64,000 bases of DNA from Phyllostachys edulis (taxonomy: Eukaryota; Streptophyta; Magnoliopsida; Poales; Poaceae), in assembly GCA_036346405.1 (NCBI GenBank), contig CM070563.1, positions 33,283,298 to 33,347,297 of the forward strand, read 5' to 3'. Shown here one piece after another: positions 1 to 11,994 of the stretch; positions within the stretch are counted from its first letter, which is position 1; each line of letters opens with the position of its first letter. Position numbers and translations under genes: made by a program. The notes below the pieces were generated by a model. The model did no database searches, was not told the DNA's origin, and worked only from the letters and a program-made list of their open reading frames with translations.

Positions 1-1548
1 AGTGAGAGCAAAACCCTAGCATTTCCGCCTTATAAAAGTATATCACAGACGGTTTCTAACGAGAACCGCTCGTGATATGGAACGTATCCTGAGCGGTTTT
101 TAACTACAACCGCTCGTGATATGGATTTATCACGAGCGGTTTTAAATAGAACCGCTCAGGATTCCTTTTCACGACGGTTATACAACGGAACCGCTCGTGA
201 TAACTCTCTTCATTTTCCCGCGTCTCTTCTTCTTCATTTTCTGCATGTGTCTCTTCGTCTCACGATCACACGGCGCGGCTTCATCTCTTCATTTTCCAAC
301 GCCGCTCTGACTCCCCAAATATCTCTTCGTCTCCGTTCCCGCTTTAGAACTTGTTCTATATATAGATGTGTCCCTTCTACAATGTATTTCACACAACCTC
401 CTTGATCCCTTTCTCCACAAAAAGTAAATGGCTGCCTCCTCTTACAGACGCCTTTGTCAGACGCACCTCTCTCATTGTCAGACGTTGAATCGTCTTCTTG
501 GAAGAACACTATTTCAACAATGTCTTCACTCTCGACCGTCTCGAGAATTTGCCGGCGGGTGACGGCCACCTTCCGCCGCCTTGACATTCTCCTCCGCCGT
601 GTCTTCCGGTGATCTCCCACTTTCGGCGAAGTTTACCGTGTCGTCGACGTGGTCCTCCAAAACGACGTTGCGTCTCCGGAGGCTTGTCGTCACTTGACCG
701 CTTAATCGAGGCAAAGAGTGATCGAGTCGACCGTGCCGAGACCCTCAAGCAGAGAAGAGAGCCTATGGGCTCAATTCTTCTTAGTTCAATAGTCCGATGG
801 TCTTGGGACACACTCGAGCAATGCGCGTCGTGAGTGGGCGATTTCAGCTTCGTTCGATCATGAACCGCCCGCCCCGCCACGCCGCCTACAAAGTATTGAA
901 GACGGAGATAGCACCTACCTCCGCCACTAGATAGGTTTCTAGTTTTTAATCTTTTGTGTGCGTATCGCCACGTTGTTTGGCTATATATATGAAAATTCTA
1001 AAATGAAAAAAAAAAGTTTGGAGGTGAAGTTACTATATCTATTTGCCCATAGTAAGAGCTCCTCATCCCATCGTCTTGAAGTGTGTAGGTATGTTGATCT
1101 CGAGCCAGGCGGGGTCGGCCGGGTTGCTCCATCGCGCAAAGCGAGAGAGGGCGTCCTCATCGCGAAGAAGGCGATGGACACCGACGCAAGGCGGCGAGAG
1201 GATCGATGTGCGGGATATCCTGACGGTTCTTAATAAGAACCGCTCAGGATAACTGGCATCACGATGGTTCTAAATAAGAACCGCTCAGGATACTACAAAC
1301 GACGCTGTAACGTAAAACCGCTCGTGATTAGGGATTATCACAGACGGTTTGTGAATAGAACTGTCTGTGATAATTCACAGCGGTTCTATTTCTCAACCGT
1401 CTGTGATAGATGACTATCACAGACGGTTCTAAAAAATACCGTCTGTGATAGTTGTTCCGCGCCACCGCAGTTGGATGATTTAACACGCAGCGGTTCCAAA
1501 GGAACCGTCTGTGATGGGGCGTCTACTATAGCCTGTTTTGTAGTAGTG
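1..1548. mobile_element. CACTA (En/Spm) DNA transposon, right-hand part
   Basis: The segment ends in GCCTGTTTTGTAGTAGTG (1531-1548), the reverse complement of a CACTACTACA-type terminal inverted repeat. Inside it are paired subterminal repeats of the type bound by the TNPA protein in En/Spm elements: ATCACGAGCGGTT and its relatives at 60-200 and 1215-1330, and ATCACAGACGGTT at about 41-55 and 1337-1515. Neighbouring copies face each other, so each pair can fold into a hairpin. The stretch 234-1210 between the two repeat blocks has short open frames but no protein I recognise. The left terminus lies outside the window, so the 3-bp target duplication (ATA follows at 1549) cannot be checked. Confidence 0.85.
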
Positions 1549-2206
1549 ATAAATTTGTTCGATTTATTTACTTTTGCAGCTATGATTATGTAGTATCCAT
1601 GTTCTCTATAGTAAAAGTAAGAATCCAAACTTTACACATTATATGTTGCATATGGATAAAGTTTTTCAATTTATTTGCTTTTGCAACTATGATTGTGCAA
1701 TATCACATTATATATTGCATATGGATAAATCTATTCAAATTTTTTTTACTTCTGCAGCTACGATTGTGTAGTATACATGTTCTCTGTAGTAAAAGTGAGA
1801 ATCCAAACTCCTAGCCAATTTTAAGAGATCAAACATGCTTCTCTTATTGATTAATCGTTCTGTCAAATTATCTTTTGAATATAGACTGTCAATTCTTATT
1901 CATATTCTCTTATTGTGCCATGTTTTACTCAATGTTGCAGTCTGCTATCTCCTGCATAAAATTGTGCCTCATCACCCCAAAAAAACAACTCCCATCGGAT
2001 GCACGCTAAACGCCCCATAAGAGTTGCTATTTGAATCTGATGGGGTTGTGGTTCTTCTTTACGTCAATAAACATATAAACCAGGGCCAGTTATGTTGAAT
2101 TAATACCCTGCCGTTTTTCCTTTCATGACTGTAGCCAACACACTATATGTTGTGTGTGTCTAAATGTGTTCACTTGGTTTCCTTTTGCAACTGCATGTGG
2201 CTAAAT

Positions 2207-2377
2207 CCATTCACTTGGCTTTATTTTGCAGCTATATATGATGATCCGCGATACCAGCCCTCTACAGGAAAGGTACAAATTTGAGCTCTTATCTATTCAC
2301 TTGGCTTTATTTTGCAGCTATATATGATGATCAGCGATACCAACCCTCTACAAGAAAGGTATGAAACTGAACTCCTA
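2207..2377 (+). repeat. Tandem duplication of an exon-like unit (86-bp period)
   Basis: Two adjacent copies each consist of a pyrimidine-rich stretch ending in TTTTGCAG, a roughly 45-bp block beginning CTATATATGATGATC, and a donor-like GGTAC or GGTAT. The copies begin their exon-like blocks at 2231 and 2317. A weaker third copy of the upstream half lies near 2165. The layout of acceptor, short reading frame and donor suggests a duplicated micro-exon, perhaps from the same source gene as the OTU exons downstream. That link is inferred. Confidence 0.6.
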
Positions 2378-3454
2378 AGCAATTTTAGTAGCCCAAACAT
2401 GGTTTTCGTATTGCTTAGATTGTCCTTTGTATATATTGCTTAAATTCGCCGTTAGATTGTCTTTTATATATAGATCATCATGTCATATTCTCGCATAAAC
2501 TTTCTTTTTGGCAATGAGAATGTCTCTTGTGTATAGGTGTGCAGCGTGCTTGCTTACTCTTGGCTGCATTTTTAGATTGCTTAATCATGTGTATAGGAAC
2601 TACTGATGATTTATTTTCTTGATCGCTAGCAAGAAATAGTCCAAGAGAAGTATTCGTGAGCTTTAAGTGAGATGCCTGCTAATTAAAATACATGATACTC
2701 TCTATATTTGATCTCAAAGATTGTTCAACCATATGGCGCTGCAAGGTAATAGGTCAAGTGATTATCTAAGAGTGAGTGGAGATTGACTTATATTGGATAG
2801 ATCATATAATCTGTATTGTGCTAGCAAATATCTGTATATTCTTCCATAAATTCAAAGGTTGGCATTTTTATTGGACCCGAAGCAAATTGCAAAGATGGTA
2901 AAAAAACCTGATTCCATGACCCTACATCCAGGAGTCCCAACATATGCTCAACATTGGATGGAGGTGCAAGGCCGAAGGAGCCCGTTGCAACCTGCCAAAC
3001 GTATCGTGCAACTGGGCAATGGAAAAAAGGAGATGATCTATGGTTTTAGTGCTATAATAAAAACAGCACCATTTTTTCCCATTTGTCCTTTTTTTTTCTT
3101 TTCCTTTTACATAGAGTATCTTTGGTTAGAATATCTTTTTTGGACAGATACCAGAAGAAAACATTAATTCTGAACTTTCACTCACCAAATGAACTTATGA
3201 TGGAAATTAATATCTGAATTGATTAAAGTCAAGTACATAGAGTACGAGTGAACTGAAAACAGCTACTTGCTCATGAGTGAGCTACTTCATACTCATATTT
3301 GGAGTCAGCTAGATTGCTCGTGAGTCATAATTTATTGTTTTATATGACTACTATTGTTATTTTATACTGCAAAATTAATTGCCCTCTGATATTTGACCTT
3401 TATACTATTCAACTATTTAGCAAGTAATGCATTCCCTTTACCATATTGTTACAG

Positions 3455-3861
3455 TTCCGAACTTTGGCACACCAGATATTTTGTAATCCTGACTATCACA
3501 AACATGTGAGAAAGACAGTTATGAAACAGGTAGTTTTCTTGCCTTAGCCATGGACTTCTTTCAGCATTAAATACATTACTACTCATATAGTTTCATGGAT
3601 ATGCAACTATGCTGAAACACTATCCTGTTTTTTAGCTAAAGGAATTCAGAAAGCGTTATGAGGGCTATGTACCAACCGAATATAAGGTGTACTTGAAGAA
3701 AATGAAAAGGTTCCGATTGAACAAACGTTTGAGCTACTTATCATGTTCACAATTCAGAGAGAAATTCGGTTAGTTTTTGAGTTATCTATAGCTTCTTACG
3801 TATCTCCCTGCAGATCTAGGGAATGGGGAGACCATCTGACCCTACAAGCGGCTACAGACTA
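3455..3861 (+). pseudogene. OTU-domain cysteine protease gene fragment (three exons)
   Basis: Three exon-like pieces with acceptor AG and donor GT borders at 3455-3529, 3636-3709 and 3814-3861 encode, in order, FRTLAHQIF..HKHVRKTVMKQ, LKEFRKRYEGYVP..YLKKMK and REWGDHLTLQAAT. These match successive parts of the OTU domain of plant deubiquitinases, which cleave ubiquitin from proteins. The frame stops with TAG just after the WGDH..LQAA segment. The upstream GDGNC motif with the catalytic cysteine and the downstream catalytic histidine segment were not found nearby. This is therefore a catalytically dead fragment, most simply explained as capture by the surrounding Helitron-like sequence. Identification rests on my memory of the family; exon borders were read by eye. 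Confidence 0.75.
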
Positions 3862-4280
3862 GGGAACATATAGCACTTCCAGTTTCAAGATGGTTGAATG
3901 GTTTTTTTTAAGTAAAAAATTTAACTTTTTTATATGGGGAGGGTGAAACCTTTTAATTGCAATTTTTTTCATAAATTTTCTTGTGGTTTCTCTAATTCTG
4001 ATCGTAGCTTAAACTCGATAATCCTTCCTACCTTATAGCAATTCCGAGATGTGAAACTAATAAATTTGTTTGATGCCATTGATCGATCGTTGATGGAACT
4101 GTTTTGTAAACGCTATACTTCGCTTTATATATACAGACCCTTTCGTCACTCCCTTCCTCTTCATGTCGATACTGCAGATAATAGCTATTTTGTTAGTTCA
4201 ACAGATGCTACAATTAACTATGTAGCTATACTACAGATTATATGATCTATCTAATATAACTCAATTTTCACTCACTACTA

Positions 4281-4314
4281 GTCCATTATCGCAATGGCAC
4301 GGGTGATCTTCTAG
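4281..4314 (+). other. Helitron-type 3' terminus (stem-loop plus CTAG)
   Basis: A 5-bp stem CCATT/AATGG with a 5-nt loop is followed 13 nt later by CTAG and then T. This is the usual order at Helitron 3' ends (hairpin, short spacer, CTRR, host T). The intervening GCACGGGT resembles the CGCACGGGC seen at many grass Helitron ends. Confidence 0.6.
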
Positions 4315-4970
4315 TTAGAATTAATTTTGGATAGCTGCAAAGCAACGTTTGCATGTACTAAGTATTACTGCCTCAGACTGTGCTGTTGCTTCTACCCAGT
4401 CGATCGGCAATAGTGATGTGCAGTTAATTAGTGGCCAATTGGTTAGCTTGCAATCTTCAATTGTAAGCAAAAGAGAGAGAAGTTCATGGACTGCACACAG
4501 CACAATTAATAACTGGCAATTTGTATATCAGTAGTCATCAAAATTCAAACATGATGGTTTCTTATATTTACTTGTAACAAAAATAACCCACATTAACAAT
4601 ATAAAAAAACGTTGTTAAACTATTTTTTATTAGCTTTTACATATACATTGTGATTACGTTGGAGATCACGCAGAGTGAGCAAAGGCTTATATTTAGGAAG
4701 TGGGAATAATTAATGAAGAACTTTCTAATTTATCTCCTAGTTAGTCAAAGTTGGACCAGTTTTTCATTTGCTTGTCTGATTGAATGCTACAATTCAAGTA
4801 CAACCATCTATATACTATGCTGTTGTGGATCATTTGCTAACAACTTATGTAATGCTACCCAACTAGATCAGCAGACTCAAAAAAAAAAAAACTTTCTAAT
4901 CCAAGTCCAGTATATTCCATAAACTTCTTCCATGGCGTAGGCTTGGACGACCGTGTTAATTTGTTTGAGA
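4315..4970. other. Unassigned AT-rich spacer
   Basis: This stretch lies between the Helitron-like end and the next LTR. It has only short open frames, one A-run near 4880 and no protein similarity that I recognise. It may be older host DNA or an eroded transposon. Confidence 0.4.
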
Positions 4971-5001
4971 TGTCACGTCATGAGATGAGGTCCTCTAGGA
5001 C

Positions 5002-8000
5002 TGTCGGACCTGGGATTAGCATCCTAAATCATCTGTGTATTTCTGAACTAGTTCTATGATCAGTAGCTAGTTTACACAGTTAAACAGATATGGTAACATC
5101 TATAAATCGCATAACTTTATTAATAATTAACAACATAGTTTATTACAAGAAAGGCTTACAAGCCAAACATAAAGAACACAGCGGAAGACGAAGAAGATGT
5201 AGTAGAGTCCAGTTAATTTGCCACAGGCAATCGACTTGGATAGCGGCCTAGTCGTCGAGATCCACACTGGTAGCAAAGTTCTTCTCCTCTGAAATTTGTT
5301 TGCATAAAGCAAGTATGAGCACAACTACCGTGCTCGCAAGTTACACCCGTCAAATAACAGAATGTCATGCATATATGGATATCTCAAGGGAAGGCTTAAT
5401 ATGGTTGATTTGTATAAAGCAGCATTTTTTTTAAATACTTGTACTAAGTTCCAAAGCAGTTATTCCATAACTAAAATTCATTTTATAAATTCTCAATTTT
5501 ATAGTCAGATAACATTCACACATGAATGGTGAAGGATATCCTCCTATCACATGGCTTCCCGCCCAATTCCCATTTCCAGAATCCATTTGATGAAGTCTTT
5601 TGAAATCAAAAACCAAAGTCTAACTTTGAGAGGCTTTGCTAGCATGTCCTTGACCGTGGACATGGCTATTCGAATAGTTTTACACTCTGTAGAGGTTGTA
5701 CACTTTACCCACATGACATGATTCCTCTAGTTTATTCGGCATCCGTCAATGCCACCTCTCACTGCCGAAGGTAAGAAGTCTAGAGTTCATGACAAGGCCT
5801 TTACAATGCATCATTCCACCGTAGTCCACCCTCATTAAGGTTTCGCAAATCCCCCCTTTGGATAGAAACCCGCCGGGTTAATGGGTGCCCCCTCTTATGC
5901 CAGGTGGGAATAAAATAGTCATGAAAGACAGGCCATGAAAGACCACCCATGTACAGACAGGATAAACCGTGATGGAACTCCACAAATTAATCAGCCAGAT
6001 CTCACACCCCATTCTGGAGGCATGTGGTTGTACGGTGAGGCATAGCCCATTATAGGCATAGCAAAGGATCGCTCAGAGGCCGGTCCTTATCTGACTTGGA
6101 CAACTTTCCAAATAACCCCTGGGCCTCAACCCTAACCGAGATTGAGCCCGTGCACTGACATGCACCATCCAGACAACCATTTCACCCAAGTACAAACCAT
6201 TTTTTTCTTTTTCTTTTTCTTTTTGCTTTTCAAAACCTTTTTGTAGAATCTTCCATGACAAACCAATGCCATAGACTTTTAAACAACACTTGATTTTTGG
6301 CTGAAATTTCCCCAATCAAATATTTTGGGTCTAAGCATGGCTAAGCATAATTTTCTCAAAACATTCTAGTTCATACTATTGCATAAACTAGATTTTATCT
6401 AAGGTGTCATTGGTAGGATCATTTCAATGTCAAGATTGGCAATACAAAGGATTTAGGCATAACTACAATTTAAAACAGGAATTCAAATACTTGATAAAAA
6501 TAAGCATACAATAATTTAAAATAGAATAATTAATTTGAAATAATGGGATCAATATGATCAAGAGTGTAACTTGCCTTGCTTGATGGATTACTCTCAAATG
6601 GCGTCGAAATCTGACTCTCCGAAGTCGTCGAATTTTATGCGTGAAAATAAGCCAAATTCAAACAAAATTCAAATAAACACCAAATTATATAATTTGGGTT
6701 TAGTTAGCTAGATCTTGAATTTATATGAATTTAGAAATTTGAATCGACGAAATCGGAGTTCGTATGAAGAAGAACGAACGCCGGGAAGATTCAAAATCAC
6801 ATGAAATGATGAAATTGGAATTTCCCGAATTTTTAGAATTATTTTTGTGAAGAAAATTCGAATAATGACGTCAGTCCTCATGTATTTGATTTTTCCAGCC
6901 GATTTATTTTTAAATGGAAAACCCGGAGTCACTGACATGTGGGGCCCTCGGGTCAATGGACCTTGTCCATGGCCGGTCAATGGACCACGGTGAACCCGGT
7001 GCACAAAATAGTGCGAAGGGGAGTGTGTGGGCTGGCGCTGGCTTACGTGTCGCCACGTAGGATCCATGTAGGATCCCGTGCTAGCGTGGTGTCAACGTGG
7101 CGTTGACGTGGCCACGCCATGTAGGCACGGCGAGGGGTGGCGCTCGGTGGTGGGCTCGCCGGTGTTTCACGCCGGGGCGAGCTATGCGGGTGTGTGCAAC
7201 GGAGAGAGGGTGGTGCGGCGATCTCGGTGATTACCAAAACGGCGGCAAAGGGTGTCGAGGTGGCCGGTGGCGAGATCTTTGGCGGCGGCGCGAATCGGGT
7301 CGTGGTGGCAGCGGTGTTCCTGTGGCTCTCGGGGCGAGGTGACGCGCGCACGGTGTAGGCGGTGGTGGTGCGATGCCGACAGTGGGGTCGGGGTGGCCGG
7401 GGGAGACTTGACGGCGCTAGAGACAGAGAAGGAAAGGCGCTCGGCCGCGAACCTTCAACGGCGAAATCCGGTGAAACGAGAGCGGGTGGGGAGAGGTGAA
7501 TGAGGGGGAACAGATGAGGGACTCAAGGGGCACCTCATGCTCCTATTTATAGGAGCGGAGGGGGCCGGGAGGAGGGGAATCGGGCGCGTGATGCTGGGCG
7601 ATGACTGCGCAATTTCGGCAATTATGGGTGCGAGGAAGGGGGCAACGGGCAGGAGGTGGGGCGGCGAGATTCACGGGTGTTAATGCGCACCGCCGCGTGA
7701 GGAAAGGAGGCGTAAATGACGGCGGAGACGTAGCTCCCACGGGCGCCCATGGCGGAAGGGCCGGCGCGTCTGAGCGGAGAAGAAGGGGCGGGGAGAAGAT
7801 GGGTACGGGACCGTCCGATTTGGATCCTACGGCGCGGAGTGCGAGGGGGAGATGGAAAGCGGGCTGGCGGCGTGATGGCCGTCCGATTCAAATCGGACGG
7901 ACGAGAGCGGAGGGGCGGTTTGAGGGGAGCGAGGGTGCGGTTGGGTTGAAGTGGGCCGTGCACACAGAGTAAGGGAACGGGCCGGAGAAAGATTCAGCCC

Positions 8001-8431
8001 AGGGCTGGTTTTCGGATTTTAAAAGATTTACTAATTAAATTAATGAGATTAATTCAAAAAGGCTTTAGAAAATAGCAAATAAAATTCAAAAAAAATTCTA
8101 GAAAAATTCACAGAAATTCCAAGAGTTATTTTGGACTTAATAAAATTATTTCCAACTCAAAGTTGGCTTTTAATTTTGCAAATAAATTATTTTGGCTTTA
8201 AAATATTTAGGAATTTTTTTAAAATCCCTAAAATTCCAGAAATTAATTAAATTTTTATTTTTCAACTTTAACTCAAATAAAACTTCAAAAACTTTTATAA
8301 CTTTTACTTTTTACTTTTGAAACTTCAGAAATTCAAATAAAGCAAAATAAACTCTTTAAAATTTTGAGAAAATCCAATAAAATAATAATTTTATTAATTT
8401 TAAATTGGTAACAGAAGTTTGGGCTGTTACA
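5002..8431 (-). mobile_element. Solo LTR, gypsy family A (3.4 kb)
   Basis: The element runs TGTCGGACC...GGGCTGTTACA and is flanked by the exact 5-bp duplication AGGAC (4997-5001 and 8432-8436). It lacks internal sequence, a primer-binding site and coding regions, so it is a solo LTR, which arises by recombination between the two LTRs of a full element. Its first 150 bp match the LTRs starting at 53822 and 62347. It sits 31 bp inside another LTR of a related subfamily. The GC-rich region 7040-7980 has long open frames by composition only; I regard none as a gene. Confidence 0.88.
7544..7551 (-). promoter_or_regulatory. Probable LTR TATA box
   Basis: On the minus strand this reads TATAAATA inside a short palindrome CTCCTATAAATAGGAG, within a GC-rich part of the family-A LTR. 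It is the likely core promoter of the ancestral element. The related LTR has a TATAAAAG at 25391-25398 in a comparable place. Confidence 0.5.
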
Positions 8432-9039
8432 AGGACTACCCAGGAGATCTCAAAGACCTCCCGGAGGTCCCAGCCTCTGTGCTCTGAGCTAGTCCCAGGA
8501 TCACTAGCTAGCTCGCACATATCAACGCATGTGAAATCACAACCACACGACAAGAAATAAGATAAAGCAACAAATTAACTTATGTTAAACAAGGACCTTA
8601 TGGTCAAGGTTGTTTACAGAGGGCGCCACCATTGGCTTACAAAAATCAGCAACAGAAACACTTACAGTGGAACAACAAAACGCGCAGAGCCATCCGGCAA
8701 GCCCACAGGCTGTCGAGTGGAAGACGTCCCCTAGAAAGCTGGATCATCAAAGAACTCCTCTTCGAAGAGGTCTGAGCACCCTTGATCTTCTTCTGCCACT
8801 GCTCAAACAGAGGGCTTAAAGCCATGAGTACGTTGAATGTACTCAGCAAATCACAGGGAACAAGTATATAATTAATATTCATGCAATGGCTTGGCCAAGG
8901 AGAGCTGTAAGGTTAGTTTGCAGAAAGCAAGATTTAACAGTAAATAGCATAAGTAGATTGAAAAGCTCAAGTTAAAAGCATAATACATAAGTACATTTTT
9001 TTTTCAAAGGAGATCGTAAGCACCAACTCACTTCCAACT

Positions 9040-9180
9040 CGTGGGAGGTCTGGTCGCACCCACGGCCAGGACCACTCCCACGACCACTCTGGAGCACCCA
9101 CTCCAGAGCCCAAGACCACCCTAGAGCTCCAAGACCACCCTAGAGCGGCCCTAGAGCACCCTGGACCACTCTAAGGCTCA
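9040..9180. repeat. Short tandem array of GACCAC/CTAGAGC words in the LTR
   Basis: Imperfect units built from AAGACCACCCTAGAGC recur several times. Similar accac/ggtgg-rich arrays occur at matching places in the other family-A LTRs, for example at 22190-22250. Confidence 0.55.
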
Positions 9181-11994
9181 CAAGATCACTTTTTGAGAAA
9201 GCTACCCTTCATGTAATTGTTCCAGACATTGTCCATGACCAAGGACTTGGCTATTCAAATATATTTTTCACTCTACACAAGTGTACAACTTTACCCACAA
9301 TTCACGACCTCTCTAGCGGGTCGGGTTCCCGTCGAAACCCTTGCTCACTTCCAAAGGTGAGCAGTCCAGAGAGCGTGATAAGGCCTTTACAAAGCTCTAA
9401 TCTGGCTTGGTTCTACCCGCTAAGGTTTCACTTCCGTTAGGCTGCAAACCCCCTCGGATTCGTGCCCCCTCTTGCGCCAAGTGTGAATCAGCACACACTT
9501 CCGCCACAATAGAACCAAACCAAATCATTGCTAATTATTTGGCCCAGACCACCCCCATAAAATGGTCTTGTAGTTGCACGGTAGACCCGGAGTAATGAAA
9601 CATAAAGTTAAGTCCTTAGACCACCCAGGCGAGACAACCACATCCCAATGTGTGTATAGCACCCCCTTTATTGCACGATCACTCGCTCGAGTGAGAAAGC
9701 ATTTGGGTTCACCTGACCAAAAGACCACCCTGGTCTTGGCACAACAAATTTTAACAAGAGTGGCATTGCACCATGATCAATACAGCAGTGGCATCAGCAC
9801 CACAGCTGCTCAATAGTGGCACCAACCACAGTTCCATAGTTCAATTAGCCAAGTTTATTGACAACAAGATTCATGATTCTCAAGACCAACGCATCTAAAG
9901 CAAGGCTAAGCATAATAACGGTCCCATGTTGGCAATATCAAAACAAGACCAACTAAGATTACCAATTCTAAGGTGTCCAAGGGGAACATGTCAACATGTC
10001 GAGCACAAATATTCAAGGAGGCATACTATCAAGTACGAATGTAGCTACTGCCCAAACCATTTTTATACAAATAGCCATGCATGATAAGGTAAAACAATAT
10101 ACTTTTTTGAAAAGCTAGGTTCAACATGATCAAGGGTCTGCGACTTGCCTTCGTTGAGAAGTGGTGAGGCTTCGGCAGTGGCTGCTGGGTCCAAGTACTC
10201 CTCCACGGAATTGGGATCTACACGTTCACAAAGAACCAAATAAGTAAAACAACTCTAGGCAAAAGAACTCAAAAAGGACTTAAAAGAACTTAAACAAATC
10301 CAACCAAAAATCATAAAGCAGGAGGTCCCGACGAAAAAAAGAGATCCAAGTCAGAGAGGGTGGTCTTTGCAAAAAAAAAAAGACCAACAAGGACCAAGAG
10401 GTGGTCTTTGCCAAAGGAGGTCCTGAGGAGATCCAGGGGAGGAAATCCTGAGGATGACACGACTATTCCATGTGGTCGCAAAAGAAACACGACCACGTAA
10501 TGTAGTCATAGGAAGGATTGTAATATCTCAAATTCCAATTAGAGAAAATATTATACGGGAGAGGGAAATTTATTCAATATCGAATGCAACAAAGTTTAGA
10601 GATGAAAATAAGTTCAAAATTTAGATTTTTGAAAGAGTTTTGGGCCGCCAACCCATAGTCACAGGGGAAAGAGCCGGCCTTAGAGGCCCATGGCCCATGG
10701 AAGGCTGGTAGCCCACTTGAAGGCAAGGAAGGGGGGATCAAGCCACAAACCCAAGTCTGCTATAATATTTCCATACCTCTACAAAGACTGCCGCCATACC
10801 TTTCTGATGCTTGCGCCACAAGATATCACGCCTTGGCCATCGCTGCTATCTCCGGTGTTTCCCCTACAGATTGGCTGGCCATAAGGAAGAGGAAGGAAGG
10901 GGGAGAAGAGAGGAGAAGGGAGAGGAAGGAGAGCTTCTTCATGGGTTTTTGTTCAGCGTCTTCCTGGGGTTCTACAAGGGTAACGAAAGCCGTTCTTCGC
11001 TATATGATTCATAATAGATGCGAATTCGATTACGTTTAGTAGATCGGTTCCCTGCTGCAATTAGATCAATTCTGTCCAGTACCTTGCACGATGGTTTTAA
11101 TGTGTTTAGGTCATGAATATGAAGGTCCCATCTCCTAGAGTTATGTGGGAATCATTCTTAGCTTTCTGTAGCCTCCAACATCACTAAATTCCGATTTACG
11201 GTTCAAAAGTTATGATAGATTCTTTCCTGCTGTCCTGAAATCTGACGAGAATTATCAATAAAGATGTTTATTAAAATATGATTTGGTTAGGTTCAAATTC
11301 AGACTTGTTGCCCAAAAATATTTCTGTAGATAATTTTATCATCTTTCCAGATTGATAAAGAACACTCTATTTGGATTTGTAGAACAAAAGATATGATCAT
11401 TTCTTTACTGTTGTCTATTTCTGTTAGGCAGATTCTATAATAGAATTTCATCTAATTGTTAGCCTCATATTTTGGCCGATTTAGAGAATTCACCCAACTA
11501 GTTTAATATGGATATTTTCGTTATCTTTCCATAGGATCTGAGCTCACTCCGTTTCGAGTCTCAGATCAAAAGTTATGGTGTTTTTAGTTCTGTTGTCCCG
11601 TTTATCGTCGTGCTAGACTGTTGGTTTAATTGGGTAGATCGACTTTGTGAACCTTGGGGTTAGGATGCTGCGATTAAGCATTTCGAGTGATGTCCTATTC
11701 ACATGGTTCCTTATTCAAGTAATTCAATTGTGTAGGAGGAGAGGGTTCGAGATTAGTGGCTTCGTCCTTGCCTCTTAATGCATCGCAGTTCGAAAGGCAA
11801 GTACAATTGATTTGTCTTGATTACTATTTGTTCCACATGATTGACGAATGTGCAATGGGTATTTCCAGTATTTCTTGTTTCCCTTCACAATTGATATACC
11901 ATGATTATTCGGTAATATGTTTACGTTCGATATATTCATTCATTCCTTCTTTCACATATGGGCAAGTACCTTGTGATTCTTATTGTTGGTGAAT

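Larger units (their letters stand above)
1549..4314 (+). mobile_element. Helitron-like segment carrying host gene exons (5' end not found)
   Basis: The right end has the layout of a grass Helitron 3' terminus. A short stem-loop CCATT-ATCGC-AATGG (4283-4297) is followed by CACGGGTGATCTT and then CTAG (4311-4314), with T as the next host base. Helitrons often carry host gene fragments, and this segment holds degenerate OTU-protease exons (3455-3861). No convincing 5' TC terminus was found, so the left boundary given is simply the edge of the CACTA element. The stretch 1555-2400 consists of diverged internal duplications: about 1559-1635 resembles 1741-1811, and 2207-2289 resembles 2291-2377. 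No complete gene is present. Confidence 0.5.

Noticed and set aside
2859..3167. 102-codon frame upstream of the OTU exons as a gene
   Set aside because: The first 60 or so codons look protein-like (LHPGVPTYAQHWMEVQGRR) but I recognise no family and the end is a T-rich intron-like stretch; it may be another captured exon but is unsupported.
7040..7980. Several overlapping open frames on both strands
   Set aside because: They lie in the GC-rich part of a solo LTR, overlap on both strands and show no protein features.
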